Shown here: positions 1-9,603 of the stretch, one piece after another
Layout: each line of letters opens with the position of its first letter
Position numbering within the stretch: the first letter of the stretch is position 1
DNA from: Amphritea atlantica
GTDB taxonomy: Bacteria > Pseudomonadota > Gammaproteobacteria > Pseudomonadales > Balneatricaceae
NCBI RefSeq assembly: GCF_900111095.1
Contig: NZ_FOGB01000009.1
Location: 34,874 to 98,873, forward strand
Reading direction: 5' to 3'
DNA length: 64,000 bases
Program-made: the position numbers and the translations under genes
Notes under the pieces: generated by a model
Database searches by the model: none
Seen by the model: only the letters and a program-made list of their open reading frames with translations
Told to the model about the DNA's origin: nothing

Positions 1-187
1 CAGACTCATTAATTCCCTTCCAGCCAGCGATGGAAGACCCATCAAACATCTTGCCTTCTTCAAAGAAGTCTTCGCTAATTTCGGTTACTGGGATAGTAAC
101 GTGCTGCTCTTTACCGTGGGTATCGGTGAAACGCATATCAACCCACTTAACATCATGCTCTTTGATCAGATTCAGAGTCTCTGACAT
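1..187 (-). CDS. glnA: Glutamine synthetase type I, N-terminal fragment (runs off the left edge)
   Basis: The first 62 codons are visible and begin [20 protein letters not shown], followed by the DGSSIAGW motif; both are typical of the beta-grasp N-terminal domain of dodecameric glutamine synthetase (glutamate + ammonia + ATP to glutamine). The catalytic barrel and the adenylylation tyrosine lie outside the window. The ATG is preceded by a GGAG ribosome binding site about 7 bases upstream. The 5' region holds a sigma-54 promoter and two NtrC-like sites, as expected for nitrogen-regulated glnA. Divergent neighbour is typA, as in E. coli. Confidence 0.95.
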   Translation of the reverse strand, partial: MSETLNLIKEHDVKWVDMRFTDTHGKEQHVTIPVTEISEDFFEEGKMFDGSSIAGWKGINES

Positions 188-282
188 TTGACTTTCTCCA
201 CTAGATTATATTGTCAGACCCCCAACCGATTAGACACAACTGCATAGCAGCCTAACCAGTCAGGTTTGTTTCGCCTTTAAGC

Positions 283-298
283 AGCAAGTGGTATGCCA
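283..298 (-). promoter_or_regulatory. Sigma-54 (RpoN) promoter of glnA
   Basis: On the minus strand the sequence TGGCAT-ACCAC-TTGCT matches the -24/-12 consensus TGGCAC-N5-TTGCW with one change in the first block. It predicts transcription start near position 272 and an 84-base leader to the glnA ATG. Location, orientation and downstream gene all agree with the E. coli glnAp2 arrangement. Confidence 0.82.
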
Positions 299-372
299 GT
301 TTGCGCCAGCACCGAAAACACGCGACATAGAGCGGTTCTGATCAGATTTGAAACAATTTAAACTCTGCAAAA

Positions 373-389
373 TGAACCAAAATAGAGCA
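373..389 (-). promoter_or_regulatory. NtrC-like enhancer site, promoter-proximal
   Basis: TGAACCAAAATAGAGCA is an imperfect version of the NtrC palindrome (TGCACCA-N3/4-TGGTGCA). Its centre lies about 109 bases upstream of the predicted glnA start, close to the -108 site of E. coli glnAp2. Confidence 0.62.
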
Positions 390-402
390 AAGAGACAAAT
401 AT

Positions 403-419
403 TGAACCAAAATAGTGCA
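403..419 (-). promoter_or_regulatory. NtrC-like enhancer site, promoter-distal
   Basis: TGAACCAAAATAGTGCA is nearly identical to the proximal site and a better match to the NtrC palindrome in its right half. The two centres are 30 bases apart (about three helical turns). This one is about 139 bases upstream of the predicted start, matching the -140 site of E. coli. Confidence 0.68.
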
Positions 420-583
420 TATCCCGTTTTCCCGGTTTACCTGCTCCCTCGCTGCCTCAAAAAGGTGCCATCATATTACTCCAACATATAGTACTTATCC
501 TCTAAAACAGATCAACAAACCGGAAAAAAAACTATTTTTGCCATTGAGTACATAAGAAAGACGCAGCTGCGGAATATCTCATG

Positions 584-589
584 TATAAT
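584..589 (+). promoter_or_regulatory. Perfect -10 hexamer for typA
   Basis: TATAAT occurs 38 bases before the preferred typA GTG start. No convincing -35 is seen at 16-18 bases upstream. The hexamer overlaps the upstream in-frame ATG at 588, so a transcript starting near 596 could not use that ATG; this supports the GTG start at 627. Confidence 0.5.
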
Positions 590-626
590 GTGCGCTTCTA
601 AAATTTGTCTGCACAGGTCCCCAGAC

Positions 627-2444
627 GTGATCGAAAACTTAAGAAACATCGCCATCATTGCCCACGTTGACCATGGTAAAACCACCCTGGTTGATAAACT
701 TCTCTCACAGTCCGGTACACTGGGCCGTCGGGACGAAGGCACCGAACGGATCATGGATTCGAACGACCAGGAAAAAGAACGGGGTATCACCATTCTGGCA
801 AAAAATACCGCCATCGAATGGAACGACTACCATATCAACATTGTTGATACTCCGGGACACGCCGACTTTGGTGGTGAAGTTGAACGGGTACTGTCAATGG
901 TCGACTGCGTTTGCCTGCTGGTAGATGCGGTTGATGGCCCGATGCCGCAAACCCGCTTTGTGACACAGAAAGCCTTTGAACAGGGGCTGCGTCCTATCGT
1001 CGTGGTCAATAAAGTAGACCGCCCAGGATCACGTCCGGATTATGTTATCGATCAGGTTTTCGATCTGTTTGACAGCCTCGGCGCAACCGATGAGCAACTG
1101 GACTTTCCAATCATCTACGCATCTGCACTGAACGGTGTAGCCGGTAACGAGCCAGATCAACTGGCCGATGACATGACACCGCTGTTTGAAGCGATTGTTA
1201 AACATGTAAACCCACCCCAGGTCGATACTGTTGGACCGTTCCAGATGCAGATCTCTGCACTGGACTATAACAGCTATGTCGGCGTTATTGGTGTGGGACG
1301 GGTATCCCGCGGTACCGTGAAACTGAACCACGTCGTCAAAGTCATTGATCGTGATGGCAAGGTTCGAAACGGTAAAGTTCAGAAGATCATGGGATATCTG
1401 GGCCTGGATCGTATCGACGTCGAGTCTGCACAGGCTGGCGATATTATCTGCGTTACCGGTATCGATGCCCTGAATATCTCCGATACTCTGTGTGACCCGG
1501 CAGCCGTCGAAGCGCTACCACCGCTGTCTGTGGATGAGCCGACAGTATCGATGACCTTCCAGGTTAACGACTCTCCTTTTGCCGGTCAGGATGGTAAATT
1601 TGTTACCAGCCGCAACATCAAAGACCGCCTGGATCGCGAACTGATTCACAACGTTGCTTTACGCGTTGAGCAGGGTGACTCTCCAGAGAAGTTTAAAGTG
1701 TCCGGTCGTGGTGAACTGCACCTGTCGGTGCTGATTGAGTCCATGCGCCGCGAAGGCTTTGAGCTGGGGGTTTCCCGTCCTGAGGTTATTCAGAAAGAGG
1801 TTGACGGTAAAACTCACGAGCCTTTTGAGATCGTCATGATCGATGTTGAAGAACAGCATCAGGGCAGCATCATTGAAGAGCTGGGTAAACGCAGAGCGGA
1901 TATGACCAATATGGAAGTGGATGGCAAGGGGCGTATACGTCTGACTTTCCTGATCCCTTCCCGCGGTCTGATCGGCTTCCGTTCACAGTTCCTGACCATG
2001 ACTTCCGGTACCGGCATCATGACCTCAGTGTTTGACCACTACGGTGAAGTCAAAGAGGGTGAAGTGCTGAGCCGTAATAACGGGGTACTGGTTTCAATGG
2101 TGACCGGTAAAGCACTGGGTTACTCCCTGTGGAACCTGCAGGAACGTGGCCGTCTGTGCATTGAACCCAACATCGAAGTCTATGAAGGGATGATTCTGGG
2201 TATTCACAGCCGCAGTAATGACCTTGCGGTCAATCCGATCAAAGGCAAGCAGCTGACTAACGTTCGTGCCTCCGGTACCGACGAAAACATTCAGTTGACA
2301 CCGCCGGTGCGCTTTACCCTGGAACAGGCTCTGGACTTCATCGAAGATGATGAACTGGTGGAAGTCACACCGCTGAACATCCGCATCCGTAAAAAGATGC
2401 TCACTGAGAACGAGCGTAAGCGTCACTCCCGCTCAGGCAAGTAA
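627..2444 (+). CDS. typA: Ribosome-associated translational GTPase TypA/BipA
   Basis: TypA/BipA is an EF-G-like GTPase that binds the ribosome and helps 50S assembly and growth under stress or cold. The 605-residue product has G1 ([10 protein letters not shown]), G3 (DTPGHADF), G4 (NKVD) and G5 (SAL) in the first 150 residues, then the beta-barrel, EF-G-III/V-like and BipA-specific C-terminal domains, ending in a basic tail. An in-frame ATG at 588 would add 13 residues. I prefer GTG at 627 because the protein then begins [20 protein letters not shown] exactly as family members do, and because a TATAAT overlaps the upstream ATG. Divergent from glnA, the usual arrangement. Confidence 0.95.
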   Translation: MIENLRNIAIIAHVDHGKTTLVDKLLSQSGTLGRRDEGTERIMDSNDQEKERGITILAKNTAIEWNDYHINIVDTPGHADFGGEVERVLSMVDCVCLLVDAVDGPMPQTRFVTQKAFEQGLRPIVVVNKVDRPGSRPDYVIDQVFDLFDSLGATDEQLDFPIIYASALNGVAGNEPDQLADDMTPLFEAIVKHVNPPQVDTVGPFQMQISALDYNSYVGVIGVGRVSRGTVKLNHVVKVIDRDGKVRNGKVQKIMGYLGLDRIDVESAQAGDIICVTGIDALNISDTLCDPAAVEALPPLSVDEPTVSMTFQVNDSPFAGQDGKFVTSRNIKDRLDRELIHNVALRVEQGDSPEKFKVSGRGELHLSVLIESMRREGFELGVSRPEVIQKEVDGKTHEPFEIVMIDVEEQHQGSIIEELGKRRADMTNMEVDGKGRIRLTFLIPSRGLIGFRSQFLTMTSGTGIMTSVFDHYGEVKEGEVLSRNNGVLVSMVTGKALGYSLWNLQERGRLCIEPNIEVYEGMILGIHSRSNDLAVNPIKGKQLTNVRASGTDENIQLTPPVRFTLEQALDFIEDDELVEVTPLNIRIRKKMLTENERKRHSRSGK

Positions 2445-2485
2445 ATGCTTTAACTTTTTCAAAAAGCGTTTATATCTGCACGTAA

Positions 2486-2518
2486 ATAGCCCGGACAGCG
2501 ACCGCTGTTCCGGGCTAT
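2486..2518 (+). repeat. Strong hairpin between typA and pip
   Basis: A 14-bp stem (ATAGCCCGGACAGC paired with its complement carrying one bulged T) closes a GACC loop. No T run follows on either strand, so it may be a transcript-end or mRNA-stabilising hairpin rather than a canonical intrinsic terminator. Confidence 0.5.
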
Positions 2519-2554
2519 ACTCCCGGTGTCTGCCAGACTGACAAGGACACTCAT

Positions 2555-3505
2555 ATGAACACCCTCTTTCCCGATATTCACCCGTATAAACAGCACTATC
2601 TTGCTGTTGATGATCTGCATACCCTCTATATAGAAGAGAGCGGCAACGCCCAGGGAATCCCGGTTCTGTTTATTCACGGCGGCCCCGGTGGCGGCACCAG
2701 CAGCTACCACCGCAGTTTCTTTGACCCGGAAAAATACCGCATTATTCTGTTCGACCAACGCGGCTGTGGCCAGTCTACGCCCCATGCAGAGCTGCAGGAT
2801 AACACCACTGCGCACCTGATCAGTGATATCGAAAAGATCCGCCTGCACCTCAATGTAGATGAGTGGCTACTATTTGGTGGCTCATGGGGGTCTACCCTCA
2901 GCCTGCTGTACGCCGAAAGCTTTCCTGAACGGGTTTCAGGTATGATCCTGCGCGGTATATTCCTCTGTCGGAAACGGGATATCCACTGGTTCTATCAGGA
3001 GGGTGCCAGCGCTATCTTCCCGGACTATTGGAAAGAGTACCGAAAAGTGATCCCGGAAGGAGAACGCACAGATATGCTGCAGGCATATTATCAGCGCCTG
3101 ATATCCGATAATGAAATCGCCCGGATGTCCGCCGCCAAGGCATGGTCTGTCTGGGAGGGACGTTGCTCGACCCTGGACCCTAACGGCGACATCGTTGATC
3201 ACTTTGGCGATCCCCATATCGCTCTGGCCATGGCGCGGATAGAAGCACACTACTTTATTAACGAAGCCTTTATCGAGCCAGACCAGATTATTCGTGATGC
3301 CCACAGAATTCAGCAGATACCCACGGTGATTGTACATGGCCGCTATGATATGGTCTGCCCAATTGAGCAGGCGTTTGCTCTCTATGACGCACTACCCCAG
3401 GCTGAACTACACATTGTCAGAGATGCGGGCCACAGTGCGCTGGAAGCGGGTATCACGGACAACCTGATAAAAGCCACCAATCAGTTCGCACAATCTAAAG
3501 CCTGA
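2555..3505 (+). CDS. pip: Proline iminopeptidase (alpha/beta hydrolase, S33)
   Basis: Cytoplasmic serine peptidase that removes N-terminal proline. The 316-residue length is normal for the family. An oxyanion-hole HGGPGGG segment is near residue 42, the nucleophile elbow GGSWGSTL near residue 108, the DQRGCGQS block characteristic of Pip precedes it, and the catalytic Asp and His lie in the last 60 residues (HGRYDMVCP and DAGHSALE). There is no signal peptide. It is followed 21 bases later by dtd on the same strand and probably co-transcribed with it. Confidence 0.93.
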   Translation: MNTLFPDIHPYKQHYLAVDDLHTLYIEESGNAQGIPVLFIHGGPGGGTSSYHRSFFDPEKYRIILFDQRGCGQSTPHAELQDNTTAHLISDIEKIRLHLNVDEWLLFGGSWGSTLSLLYAESFPERVSGMILRGIFLCRKRDIHWFYQEGASAIFPDYWKEYRKVIPEGERTDMLQAYYQRLISDNEIARMSAAKAWSVWEGRCSTLDPNGDIVDHFGDPHIALAMARIEAHYFINEAFIEPDQIIRDAHRIQQIPTVIVHGRYDMVCPIEQAFALYDALPQAELHIVRDAGHSALEAGITDNLIKATNQFAQSKA

Positions 3506-3526
3506 TTAAGTCATCCAGGAGTCAAG

Positions 3527-3964
3527 TTGAAAGCACTTATTCAGCGGGTACAATCCGCCTCTGTTGATATCGCCGGAGAGCGCCATGGTGAGATTGGTGC
3601 GGGCATACTCCTGCTGCTGGGGGTTGAAAAAACCGATACCCAGAGCAGCGCAGATAAACTGTTACAGAAGATTCTTAATTACCGGATTTTTGCGGATGCA
3701 GAGGGCAGAATGAACCTCAATCTGCAACAACGGCAAGGCGGGTTACTGATCGTATCTCAGTTTACCCTGGTAGCCGATACCGCCAAAGGCCTGCGCCCGG
3801 GTTTTTCCAAAGGCGCAACACCGCAACAGGGTGAAGCCCTGTATCAATACTTTGTTGATCAGGCCCGCGCGCAGCACCCTGACGTAGCAACCGGCCGTTT
3901 CGGCGCAGATATGCAGGTCAGTCTTATCAACGATGGTCCTGTGACCTTTTTACTGGAAGTCTGA
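3527..3964 (+). CDS. dtd: D-aminoacyl-tRNA deacylase
   Basis: Hydrolyses D-aminoacyl-tRNAs (and Gly-tRNAAla) to prevent D-amino acid misincorporation. The 145-residue product starts [13 protein letters not shown] and carries the two hallmark motifs of [12 protein letters not shown] near residue 78 and the Gly-cisPro motif in NDGPVTFLL at the C-terminus. The start codon is TTG at 3527, placed by an AGGAG ribosome binding site at 3517-3521 and by family alignment. It sits between pip and an AEC transporter, 5 bases before the latter. Confidence 0.95.
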   Translation: MKALIQRVQSASVDIAGERHGEIGAGILLLLGVEKTDTQSSADKLLQKILNYRIFADAEGRMNLNLQQRQGGLLIVSQFTLVADTAKGLRPGFSKGATPQQGEALYQYFVDQARAQHPDVATGRFGADMQVSLINDGPVTFLLEV

Positions 3965-3969
3965 CCCCG

Positions 3970-4863
3970 ATGGAAACGACCACCCTGGCACTTGCTGAAC
4001 GGATATTCCTGACCGTTTTCCCCCTCTTTGCTATTGTTCTCTGTGGTTATCTGTATGGCCGCTATAAAAAACCCGATATGGCTCTGGCCAACCAGTTAAA
4101 TATGGATATCTTCGTGCCAGCACTGATCTTCTTTGTGCTGTCAGACAAATCCTTTGATCTGGTCAAATACCAGGCACTGGCATTAGCTGCCGCGATCGTC
4201 ATACTGGGCTCTGGCCTGCTGATCTGGCCGTTGTGCAAGCTGCTGAAAGTACAACCAAAAACCTTTCTCCCACCAATGATGTTCAGCAACAGTGGTAATC
4301 TGGGGCTGCCCCTGATTATCCTGGCCTTTGGCGAACAGGCTCTGCCCGCGGCGATCATGCTGTTTATTGTTGAGATGACCCTGCATTTTACCGTCGGTAT
4401 CTATATGATGGATCATCGCACCCACCCCTGGCGACTGTTGCGCATGCCCATCATTATCGCCACCATCGCCGGGCTAGGCTGGAGCAGCCTCAATCTCACA
4501 GTACCCGCCTCCATCGCCACCGCATTGGATATGCTGGGACAGATCTCGATCCCTCTGTTACTGTTCACCCTTGGGGTTAGACTGATCACGGTCGACTTCA
4601 GCGCCTGGAGAATCGGTATCACAGGTGCCATCATCAGTCCGGCTATCGGCGTTGTCATCGCTTTTTTAATCCAGCAACTGTTACATCTTGAAGCGCAACA
4701 GTTTGCCTATCTGATTATCTTTGGCGCGCTGCCTCCCGCAGTGCTTAACTACATTGTTGCCGAGCAATATAACCAGGAACCGAAACAGGTCGCATCGATT
4801 GTTTTACTCGGTAATATGGGCGCACTGATCTTCATCCCCCTCACACTGGTGTTTGTGCTATAA
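3970..4863 (+). CDS. AEC (auxin efflux carrier) family transporter
   Basis: A 297-residue integral membrane protein with about ten hydrophobic segments arranged as two five-helix halves, as in the AEC/BART superfamily. The SNSGNLGLPL segment near residue 103 is the conserved broken-helix region of the first half. Bacterial members export or import small organic acids such as malate or malonate, but the substrate here cannot be told from sequence. The gene starts 5 bases after dtd, so it is the last gene of a pip-dtd-AEC operon. Confidence 0.85.
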   Translation: METTTLALAERIFLTVFPLFAIVLCGYLYGRYKKPDMALANQLNMDIFVPALIFFVLSDKSFDLVKYQALALAAAIVILGSGLLIWPLCKLLKVQPKTFLPPMMFSNSGNLGLPLIILAFGEQALPAAIMLFIVEMTLHFTVGIYMMDHRTHPWRLLRMPIIIATIAGLGWSSLNLTVPASIATALDMLGQISIPLLLFTLGVRLITVDFSAWRIGITGAIISPAIGVVIAFLIQQLLHLEAQQFAYLIIFGALPPAVLNYIVAEQYNQEPKQVASIVLLGNMGALIFIPLTLVFVL

Positions 4864-4885
4864 AAAAGGCTGCCATAAGGCAGCC
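4862..4885 (-). terminator. Intrinsic terminator for the ComEA-like gene
   Basis: GGCTGCC-ATAA-GGCAGCC stem. On the minus strand it is followed by TTTTTT, so it ends the leftward comEA-like transcript. The hairpin may also serve the AEC gene, although the plus strand lacks a T run. Confidence 0.8.
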
Positions 4886-4921
4886 TCTACAACATTTTTC
4901 ACAACAATAAGTGCTTAAACC

Positions 4922-5203
4922 TTACTGCGGCTCATCCACCATAATGCTTTGCAGGTTTTTAGCCACAGTCGAACTGCCTATGCCCTTCACGTTCGCCAGC
5001 TCGTCAACCGTTTTGAACGGGCCATTTGCTTCACGGTAATCAATGATCGCTTTCGCCTTTGCTGGCCCCACCCCCTGCAGCACTTCAGCAAGCTGATCGG
5101 CAGTGGCGGTGTTGATGTTCAGCATTGGCTCGGCAGAGACTCCCAGAGGCAGACTCAGGCACAGACACAGTACTATCGATTTAAGACACGAATTCCATTT
5201 CAT
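4922..5203 (-). CDS. Secreted ComEA-like helix-hairpin-helix protein
   Basis: A 93-residue protein with an N-terminal signal peptide (SIVLCLCLSLPLGVSAEP, cleavage after about residue 24) followed by a single ComEA-type helix-hairpin-helix DNA-binding unit. It begins LNINTATADQLAEVLQGVG and includes GIGSSTVAKNL. Proteins of this kind bind periplasmic DNA and many serve in DNA uptake. The longer frame starting at 5281 is rejected because the ATG at 5203 has an AAGGA ribosome binding site and starts directly at the signal peptide. It is flanked by its own terminator and that of pyrF, so it is probably monocistronic. Confidence 0.88.
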   Translation of the reverse strand: MKWNSCLKSIVLCLCLSLPLGVSAEPMLNINTATADQLAEVLQGVGPAKAKAIIDYREANGPFKTVDELANVKGIGSSTVAKNLQSIMVDEPQ

Positions 5204-5222
5204 AGCTATTTCCTTCTGGTTA

Positions 5223-5249
5223 ATAAAAAAGCCGGTAAACACCGGCTTT
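5223..5249 (-). terminator. Intrinsic terminator of pyrF
   Basis: AAAGCCGGT-loop-ACCGGCTTT stem, followed on the minus strand by TTTTTTATT. It lies 33 bases past the pyrF stop and just upstream of the comEA-like start. Confidence 0.85.
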
Positions 5250-5281
5250 ACTATTAATAGCATATGACAAAAATGTGACAA

Positions 5282-5989
5282 CTAACGTGCCGCAAGAATC
5301 TCCTGTTCGATCCGTCCCAACGCGTCAACCGGCACCTGAGCCTGGGTAATCGGTCGCCCGATAACCAAATGTGTACTGCCGGCAACAATGGCCTCACCCG
5401 GAGTCATAATACGCTTCTGATCCCCCACTTCGGCATCCGCAGGACGAATACCCGGCGTCACCAGTTGGAAGTCCGCAGAAACGAGCTGTCGAAGAGGCCG
5501 GACCTCCTGCGCTGAACAGACCACACCATCCAGCCCGCTGTTCTGCGTCAGTAGTGCAAGACGTTTAACCTGTTCGAGAGGATTAATATCCAGACCGATA
5601 TCTGCCAGATCCTGCTGTTCCATACTGGTCAGGACGGTCACTGCGATCAGCAGTGTTTGCGCCCCATTAACCTGATCTAACTCGTTGCGCGCTGCTTCCA
5701 TCATCCGTCGGCCGCCGGAGGCATGCACATTAACCATCCATACCCCCATCTCAGCAGCAGCTCTCACCGCTTTGGCCGTGGTGTTAGGAATGTCATGAAA
5801 TTTGAGATCCAGAAAAACCTCAAACCCTTTGTTGTGCAACGCTTCAACCACTGCGGGCCCCGCCCGGGTAAATAACTCTTTGCCGACTTTAACACGACAT
5901 CTTTCAGGGTCCAGTTGATCCGCCATCTTCAGGGCTGAAATCTGGTCCGGGTAATCCAGCGCAACAATAACCCGCTTTAAATCATTCAT
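5282..5989 (-). CDS. pyrF: Orotidine 5'-phosphate decarboxylase
   Basis: Catalyses OMP to UMP, the last step of de novo pyrimidine synthesis. The 235-residue TIM-barrel protein begins [13 protein letters not shown] and contains the catalytic Asp-Lys-Asp signature in [10 protein letters not shown], the phosphate-binding TPGIRP segment and a GRPIT motif near the end. An ATG five codons upstream (6004) is possible; I chose 5989 for family fit and the GAGAAG sequence ahead of it. It is the last gene of the lapA-lapB-pyrF block, about 32 bases after lapB, and ends at a strong terminator. Confidence 0.95.
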   Translation of the reverse strand: MNDLKRVIVALDYPDQISALKMADQLDPERCRVKVGKELFTRAGPAVVEALHNKGFEVFLDLKFHDIPNTTAKAVRAAAEMGVWMVNVHASGGRRMMEAARNELDQVNGAQTLLIAVTVLTSMEQQDLADIGLDINPLEQVKRLALLTQNSGLDGVVCSAQEVRPLRQLVSADFQLVTPGIRPADAEVGDQKRIMTPGEAIVAGSTHLVIGRPITQAQVPVDALGRIEQEILAAR

Positions 5990-6021
5990 TCGGCTACTTC
6001 TCATACAGATTCTGATCCGGT

Positions 6022-7197
6022 CTACTCACCCTCAAGACCCTGGATCGGTTTAGTCGTTCCCCAACTCTGACAGGAGGGGCATTGCCAGTGCAGGGATTTA
6101 CCTGAAAAACCACATCGCTGGCAATTATACACAGGCTTGCTCAGTTCGAGCTGCCCCGTCAGCCCCCGCAACACCATCAGGCTTTCATTGGTCCCTTTTG
6201 AGGCGTGGGCAATATACAGATCTATCAGCTGATTAAAACCTTTCACAGAGGGCCTGTGCTTCAGTTGATCGGTAATAAAGGCTCCGGCTGGGTACGCCCC
6301 CTGCCGCTCAAGTATCATATCAGCCTGCGCCAGCATAATACTGGTAGATGGATATTTGCTTAACCACTGCTTCATCAGCTTTTCATAATCGGCCATCTGA
6401 TTCAGCTCAGAATAACACTGCTTCAGTCGCTTTACCGTTTCGGAGAGAAACAGCGGGTCCTGCACCGCTATCCGCTTCAACTCGCGAATAGCGCCTTTCC
6501 AGTCTTCCTGCCTGATGGCCATATCAGCAGATAACAAGCTGGCGCGGACACACCCCTTATCGAAGCTCAACGCCGTATTTAATTTACCCACCGCATGACG
6601 ATAGCGCTGCTGCCCAATGTAGCCCTCTGCCAGCTCACAACAGTAGTGACTCAGCTCCACCTCAAGTCCTTCGAGCTCATCAGCACTGAGTTGCCGGGCA
6701 ACCTCGATCGCACGCTGCCACTCTTTCTCTTTTTCATAGAGCTTAATCAGCAGGGATATCGCTTTCTGTTGAGTCTGCGGGCCGGGTCGCTGGGACTGAA
6801 TCTCCAATAGCAGGTTCTCGGCACGATCAAAAAGCCCCACAGCGAAGTAATCCCGGGCCAGCGCCATCTGAATACGCAGAAAATCCTCGCGACTCAGGTC
6901 TGACCGGGCTAACAGATTCTGATGGATCTGAATGGCACGTTCGACATCCCCTTTCTTTCGAAACAGCTTAGCCAGGGCCAGGTGGGCAGGTATGGTGTCT
7001 GAGTTAACTTCCAGTGCACGGATAAAGCTCTCAATCGCTTCGTCAGTTTTTTCACTGAGAAGAAAATCGAGCCCACGAAAATACTCCTGTTGCAGGGTAT
7101 TTTGCGCTGGCAAGCTATTATCCCGTTGGCGACGCCCCAACAGCCAGCCGAGCGCCACCGCAATAAACAGCGGGATAATAAACAGATAATCATTCAT
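6022..7197 (-). CDS. lapB: LPS assembly protein B (TPR protein LapB/YciM)
   Basis: Membrane-anchored cytoplasmic adaptor that, in E. coli, directs FtsH to degrade LpxC and so tunes LPS synthesis. The 391-residue product has one N-terminal transmembrane helix (residues 4-20), a run of about nine TPR-like helix pairs, and a C-terminal rubredoxin-like metal site built from YNCQRCGF and WQCPSCQSW. Both CxxC pairs are intact. It starts 1 base after lapA ends, indicating coupled translation, and pyrF follows. Confidence 0.95.
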   Translation of the reverse strand: MNDYLFIIPLFIAVALGWLLGRRQRDNSLPAQNTLQQEYFRGLDFLLSEKTDEAIESFIRALEVNSDTIPAHLALAKLFRKKGDVERAIQIHQNLLARSDLSREDFLRIQMALARDYFAVGLFDRAENLLLEIQSQRPGPQTQQKAISLLIKLYEKEKEWQRAIEVARQLSADELEGLEVELSHYCCELAEGYIGQQRYRHAVGKLNTALSFDKGCVRASLLSADMAIRQEDWKGAIRELKRIAVQDPLFLSETVKRLKQCYSELNQMADYEKLMKQWLSKYPSTSIMLAQADMILERQGAYPAGAFITDQLKHRPSVKGFNQLIDLYIAHASKGTNESLMVLRGLTGQLELSKPVYNCQRCGFSGKSLHWQCPSCQSWGTTKPIQGLEGE

Positions 7198-7198
7198 T

Positions 7199-7504
7199 TC
7201 ATGAAGAGCGTTTCAGTGACGCCGTGCGCAACTGATCTAGCTCCTTGTCACTAGAACTGATCTTACGTTTTGCCGCTTTCAGTTTTAGTTTCAGTACCAT
7301 GACAAACAGACTACTCACCAGCACTCCGGCGATTCCGCCAACGACAAAGCTTGCCATCAACCAGATCGACAGACTGGCTTCAGGCAGCGTAAAGAAGAAC
7401 ATATTAATACTCACCAGCTCGGTATTGAGCGTGGCGAAGGTCCAGCCACAGAACAGAAATACGATACAGAGAGCCAGCACCAGCAGCGTTTTTAACCAAC
7501 GCAT
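7199..7504 (-). CDS. lapA: LPS assembly protein A (LapA/YciS, DUF1049)
   Basis: Small inner-membrane partner of LapB. The 101-residue protein has two transmembrane helices (about residues 5-23 and 44-70) separated by a short periplasmic loop, then a basic cytoplasmic coiled-coil-like tail (LKLKLKAAKRKISS). Length and topology match the DUF1049/LapA family. It lies between ihfB and lapB on the same strand, a conserved order in gammaproteobacteria. Confidence 0.9.
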   Translation of the reverse strand: MRWLKTLLVLALCIVFLFCGWTFATLNTELVSINMFFFTLPEASLSIWLMASFVVGGIAGVLVSSLFVMVLKLKLKAAKRKISSSDKELDQLRTASLKRSS

Positions 7505-7532
7505 TTATCTACCCCTAAAGTTATTTAATCCC

Positions 7533-7832
7533 TTAAGACCGCCCGTTTTTCAGACTGTCATTGACCTGCTCACGCAGTTCCTTACCTGGTTTAAAATGCG
7601 GTACATATTTGGCGTCCAGCGACACTGAATCACCGGTTTTTGGGTTGCGACCAACACGAGGCGCCCGAAAATGAAGGCTGAAACTACCAAACCCCCGGAT
7701 CTCAATACGATCCCCCTGAGCAAGAGACTCAGTCATATGGTCCAGCATAGTTTTAACTGCCAGCTCTACATCTTTTATTGAAAGCTGTTCATTCTGGTCA
7801 ATCAAACGCTCGATCAGTTCAGACTTAGTCAT
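7533..7832 (-). CDS. ihfB: Integration host factor subunit beta
   Basis: DNA-bending nucleoid protein that pairs with IHF-alpha. The 99-residue product starts [13 protein letters not shown] and has the HU/IHF fold with the DNA-intercalating arm signature [10 protein letters not shown] around residues 61-70 and a conserved [11 protein letters not shown] strand. I place the start at the ATG at 7832, which has an AGGGGG ribosome binding site 5 bases upstream, rather than the in-frame GTG two codons earlier. It lies downstream of rpsA, the usual rpsA-ihfB order. IHF often helps NtrC at glnA-type promoters, but no link is shown here. Confidence 0.96.
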   Translation of the reverse strand: MTKSELIERLIDQNEQLSIKDVELAVKTMLDHMTESLAQGDRIEIRGFGSFSLHFRAPRVGRNPKTGDSVSLDAKYVPHFKPGKELREQVNDSLKNGRS

Positions 7833-7901
7833 GCTCACCCCCTGACAGTGGTTGGCCTGGTAACGACCAGACCTCTCATCAGAAATTATGTGTATCCGTT
7901 A

Positions 7902-9578
7902 CTATTTCTTTTCCAGCTGAGCTCTGATGAGATCACCGATAGTCGTCGGGCCTTCAGATTCAACCTGCTGGTGCTTAATGGCATCCAGAGCCTGTTTTTC
8001 CTGCCGTTTTTCAACCTGTTTCACCGACAGAGCGATTGATCGGGTGCGCCGGTCAATATTCACCAGCATCACCTCGATATCCGCTCCAACGCTGAACATA
8101 TGCGTCAGATCATCGACCCGTTCAAACGAGGCTTCCTGTACCTTAACGGTACCCTCGACCCCTTCAGCCAGTGTTACCACCAGTTGCTTCGGCTCAACCT
8201 GAGCAATTTTACCCTGAACCACCGCACCTTTTGCATTGCTGGCGGTATATTCAGAAAAAGGATCACTACCTAACTGCTTAATCCCCAGTGAGATACGCTC
8301 TCGCTCAGAATCAACCGCCAGCACCACCGCACTCACAGTATCCCCCTTCTTGTAGGCTTTTACCGCTTCATTACCGTCCTGATCCCAGGAAAGGTCGGAC
8401 AGGTGGACCAGGCCATCGATACCGCCATCAAGCCCGATAAAGACGCCAAAATCGGTGATCGACTTGATCACACCAGTGATCTCAGTACCTTTTGTATATC
8501 GCTCTGCGAAGGCATCCCAGGGGTTAGCCTGACACTGCTTCATCCCCAGAGAGATACGACGGCGCTGTTCATCAATATCGAGAATCATCACCTCGATCTG
8601 ATCGCCTAGCTGAACCACTTTGGAGGGATGAACATTCTTATTGGTCCAGTCCATCTCAGACACATGGACCAAACCTTCAATCCCTTCCTGAATTTCAGCA
8701 AAACAGCCATAGTCAGCAATATTGGTCACTTTGGCTGTCACTTTAGTACCAACCGGGTGGGCCGCCTTGAACTCATCCCAGGGATCAGGAGTCAGCTGCT
8801 TCATGCCCAGGGATACGCGGCTCTTATCACGATCATAGCGCAGTACTTTCACATCGATCTCATCACCGATGCTAAGCAGTTCACTGGGATGCTTAACACG
8901 TTTCCAGGCGATATCGGTTATATGCAGTAAACCATCCACCCCTCCCAGATCGATAAAGGCACCATAATCGGTAAGGTTTTTCACCACACCTTTTACCGTC
9001 ATCCCCTCATTGAGGGTTGCCAGCAGTTTCTCCCGCTCCTCATTGTAGGCGGTTTCAAGCACTGCGCGCCGGGATACAACAATATTATTACGCTTGGCAT
9101 CCAGCTTAACCAGCTTAAACTCAAGCTCTTTGTTTTCTATATGAGAGGTGTCCCGCAGCGGGCGAATATCGACCAGAGACCCCGGCAGAAAGGCGCTGAT
9201 AGAGTTCACGTCAACCGTGAAGCCGCCACGCACTTTGCCGGTGATGCGCCCGGTAATAATCTCGTCATTCTCAATCGCTTTTTCCAGCACTTCCCAGGCT
9301 TCTGCCCGTTTGGCTTTTTCACGAGAGAGCTGAGTTTCACCCGAACCGTCTTCAAGAGCGACCAGCGCAACTTTAACCTGATCACCGACTTCGATGTTCA
9401 GCTTACCCTCATCATCCAGAAACTGCCCCCGGGGGATGATCCCTTCCGACTTCAGTCCCGCATTAACGACGACAAAATCGCCATCAACCGCGACAACGGT
9501 ACCAGTCACAATAGAGCCCGGTTGCATATCCAGCTCTTTCAGACTCTCTTCAAACAGCTCAGCAAAACTCTCATTCAT
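7902..9578 (-). CDS. rpsA: 30S ribosomal protein S1
   Basis: Largest ribosomal protein; captures mRNA for initiation. The 558-residue length is normal. Six S1/OB repeats are visible: two degenerate N-terminal ones that dock on the ribosome, then four RNA-binding repeats carrying variants of the pattern [30 protein letters not shown] and [10 protein letters not shown]. It begins [15 protein letters not shown]. The cmk-rpsA-ihfB order is conserved, with 25 bases between cmk and rpsA. Confidence 0.98.
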   Translation of the reverse strand: MNESFAELFEESLKELDMQPGSIVTGTVVAVDGDFVVVNAGLKSEGIIPRGQFLDDEGKLNIEVGDQVKVALVALEDGSGETQLSREKAKRAEAWEVLEKAIENDEIITGRITGKVRGGFTVDVNSISAFLPGSLVDIRPLRDTSHIENKELEFKLVKLDAKRNNIVVSRRAVLETAYNEEREKLLATLNEGMTVKGVVKNLTDYGAFIDLGGVDGLLHITDIAWKRVKHPSELLSIGDEIDVKVLRYDRDKSRVSLGMKQLTPDPWDEFKAAHPVGTKVTAKVTNIADYGCFAEIQEGIEGLVHVSEMDWTNKNVHPSKVVQLGDQIEVMILDIDEQRRRISLGMKQCQANPWDAFAERYTKGTEITGVIKSITDFGVFIGLDGGIDGLVHLSDLSWDQDGNEAVKAYKKGDTVSAVVLAVDSERERISLGIKQLGSDPFSEYTASNAKGAVVQGKIAQVEPKQLVVTLAEGVEGTVKVQEASFERVDDLTHMFSVGADIEVMLVNIDRRTRSIALSVKQVEKRQEKQALDAIKHQQVESEGPTTIGDLIRAQLEKK

Positions 9579-9603
9579 ACCGGCTAAACCTCATTTTTTG
9601 CCG

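Noticed and set aside
7839..7901. Terminator between rpsA and ihfB
   Set aside because: An 8-bp hairpin (GGTCTGGT-CGTT-ACCAGGCC on the minus strand) is present but no T run follows, so it is not called as a terminator.
9141..9587. 148-codon frame opposite rpsA
   Set aside because: Shadow of the S1 coding sequence.
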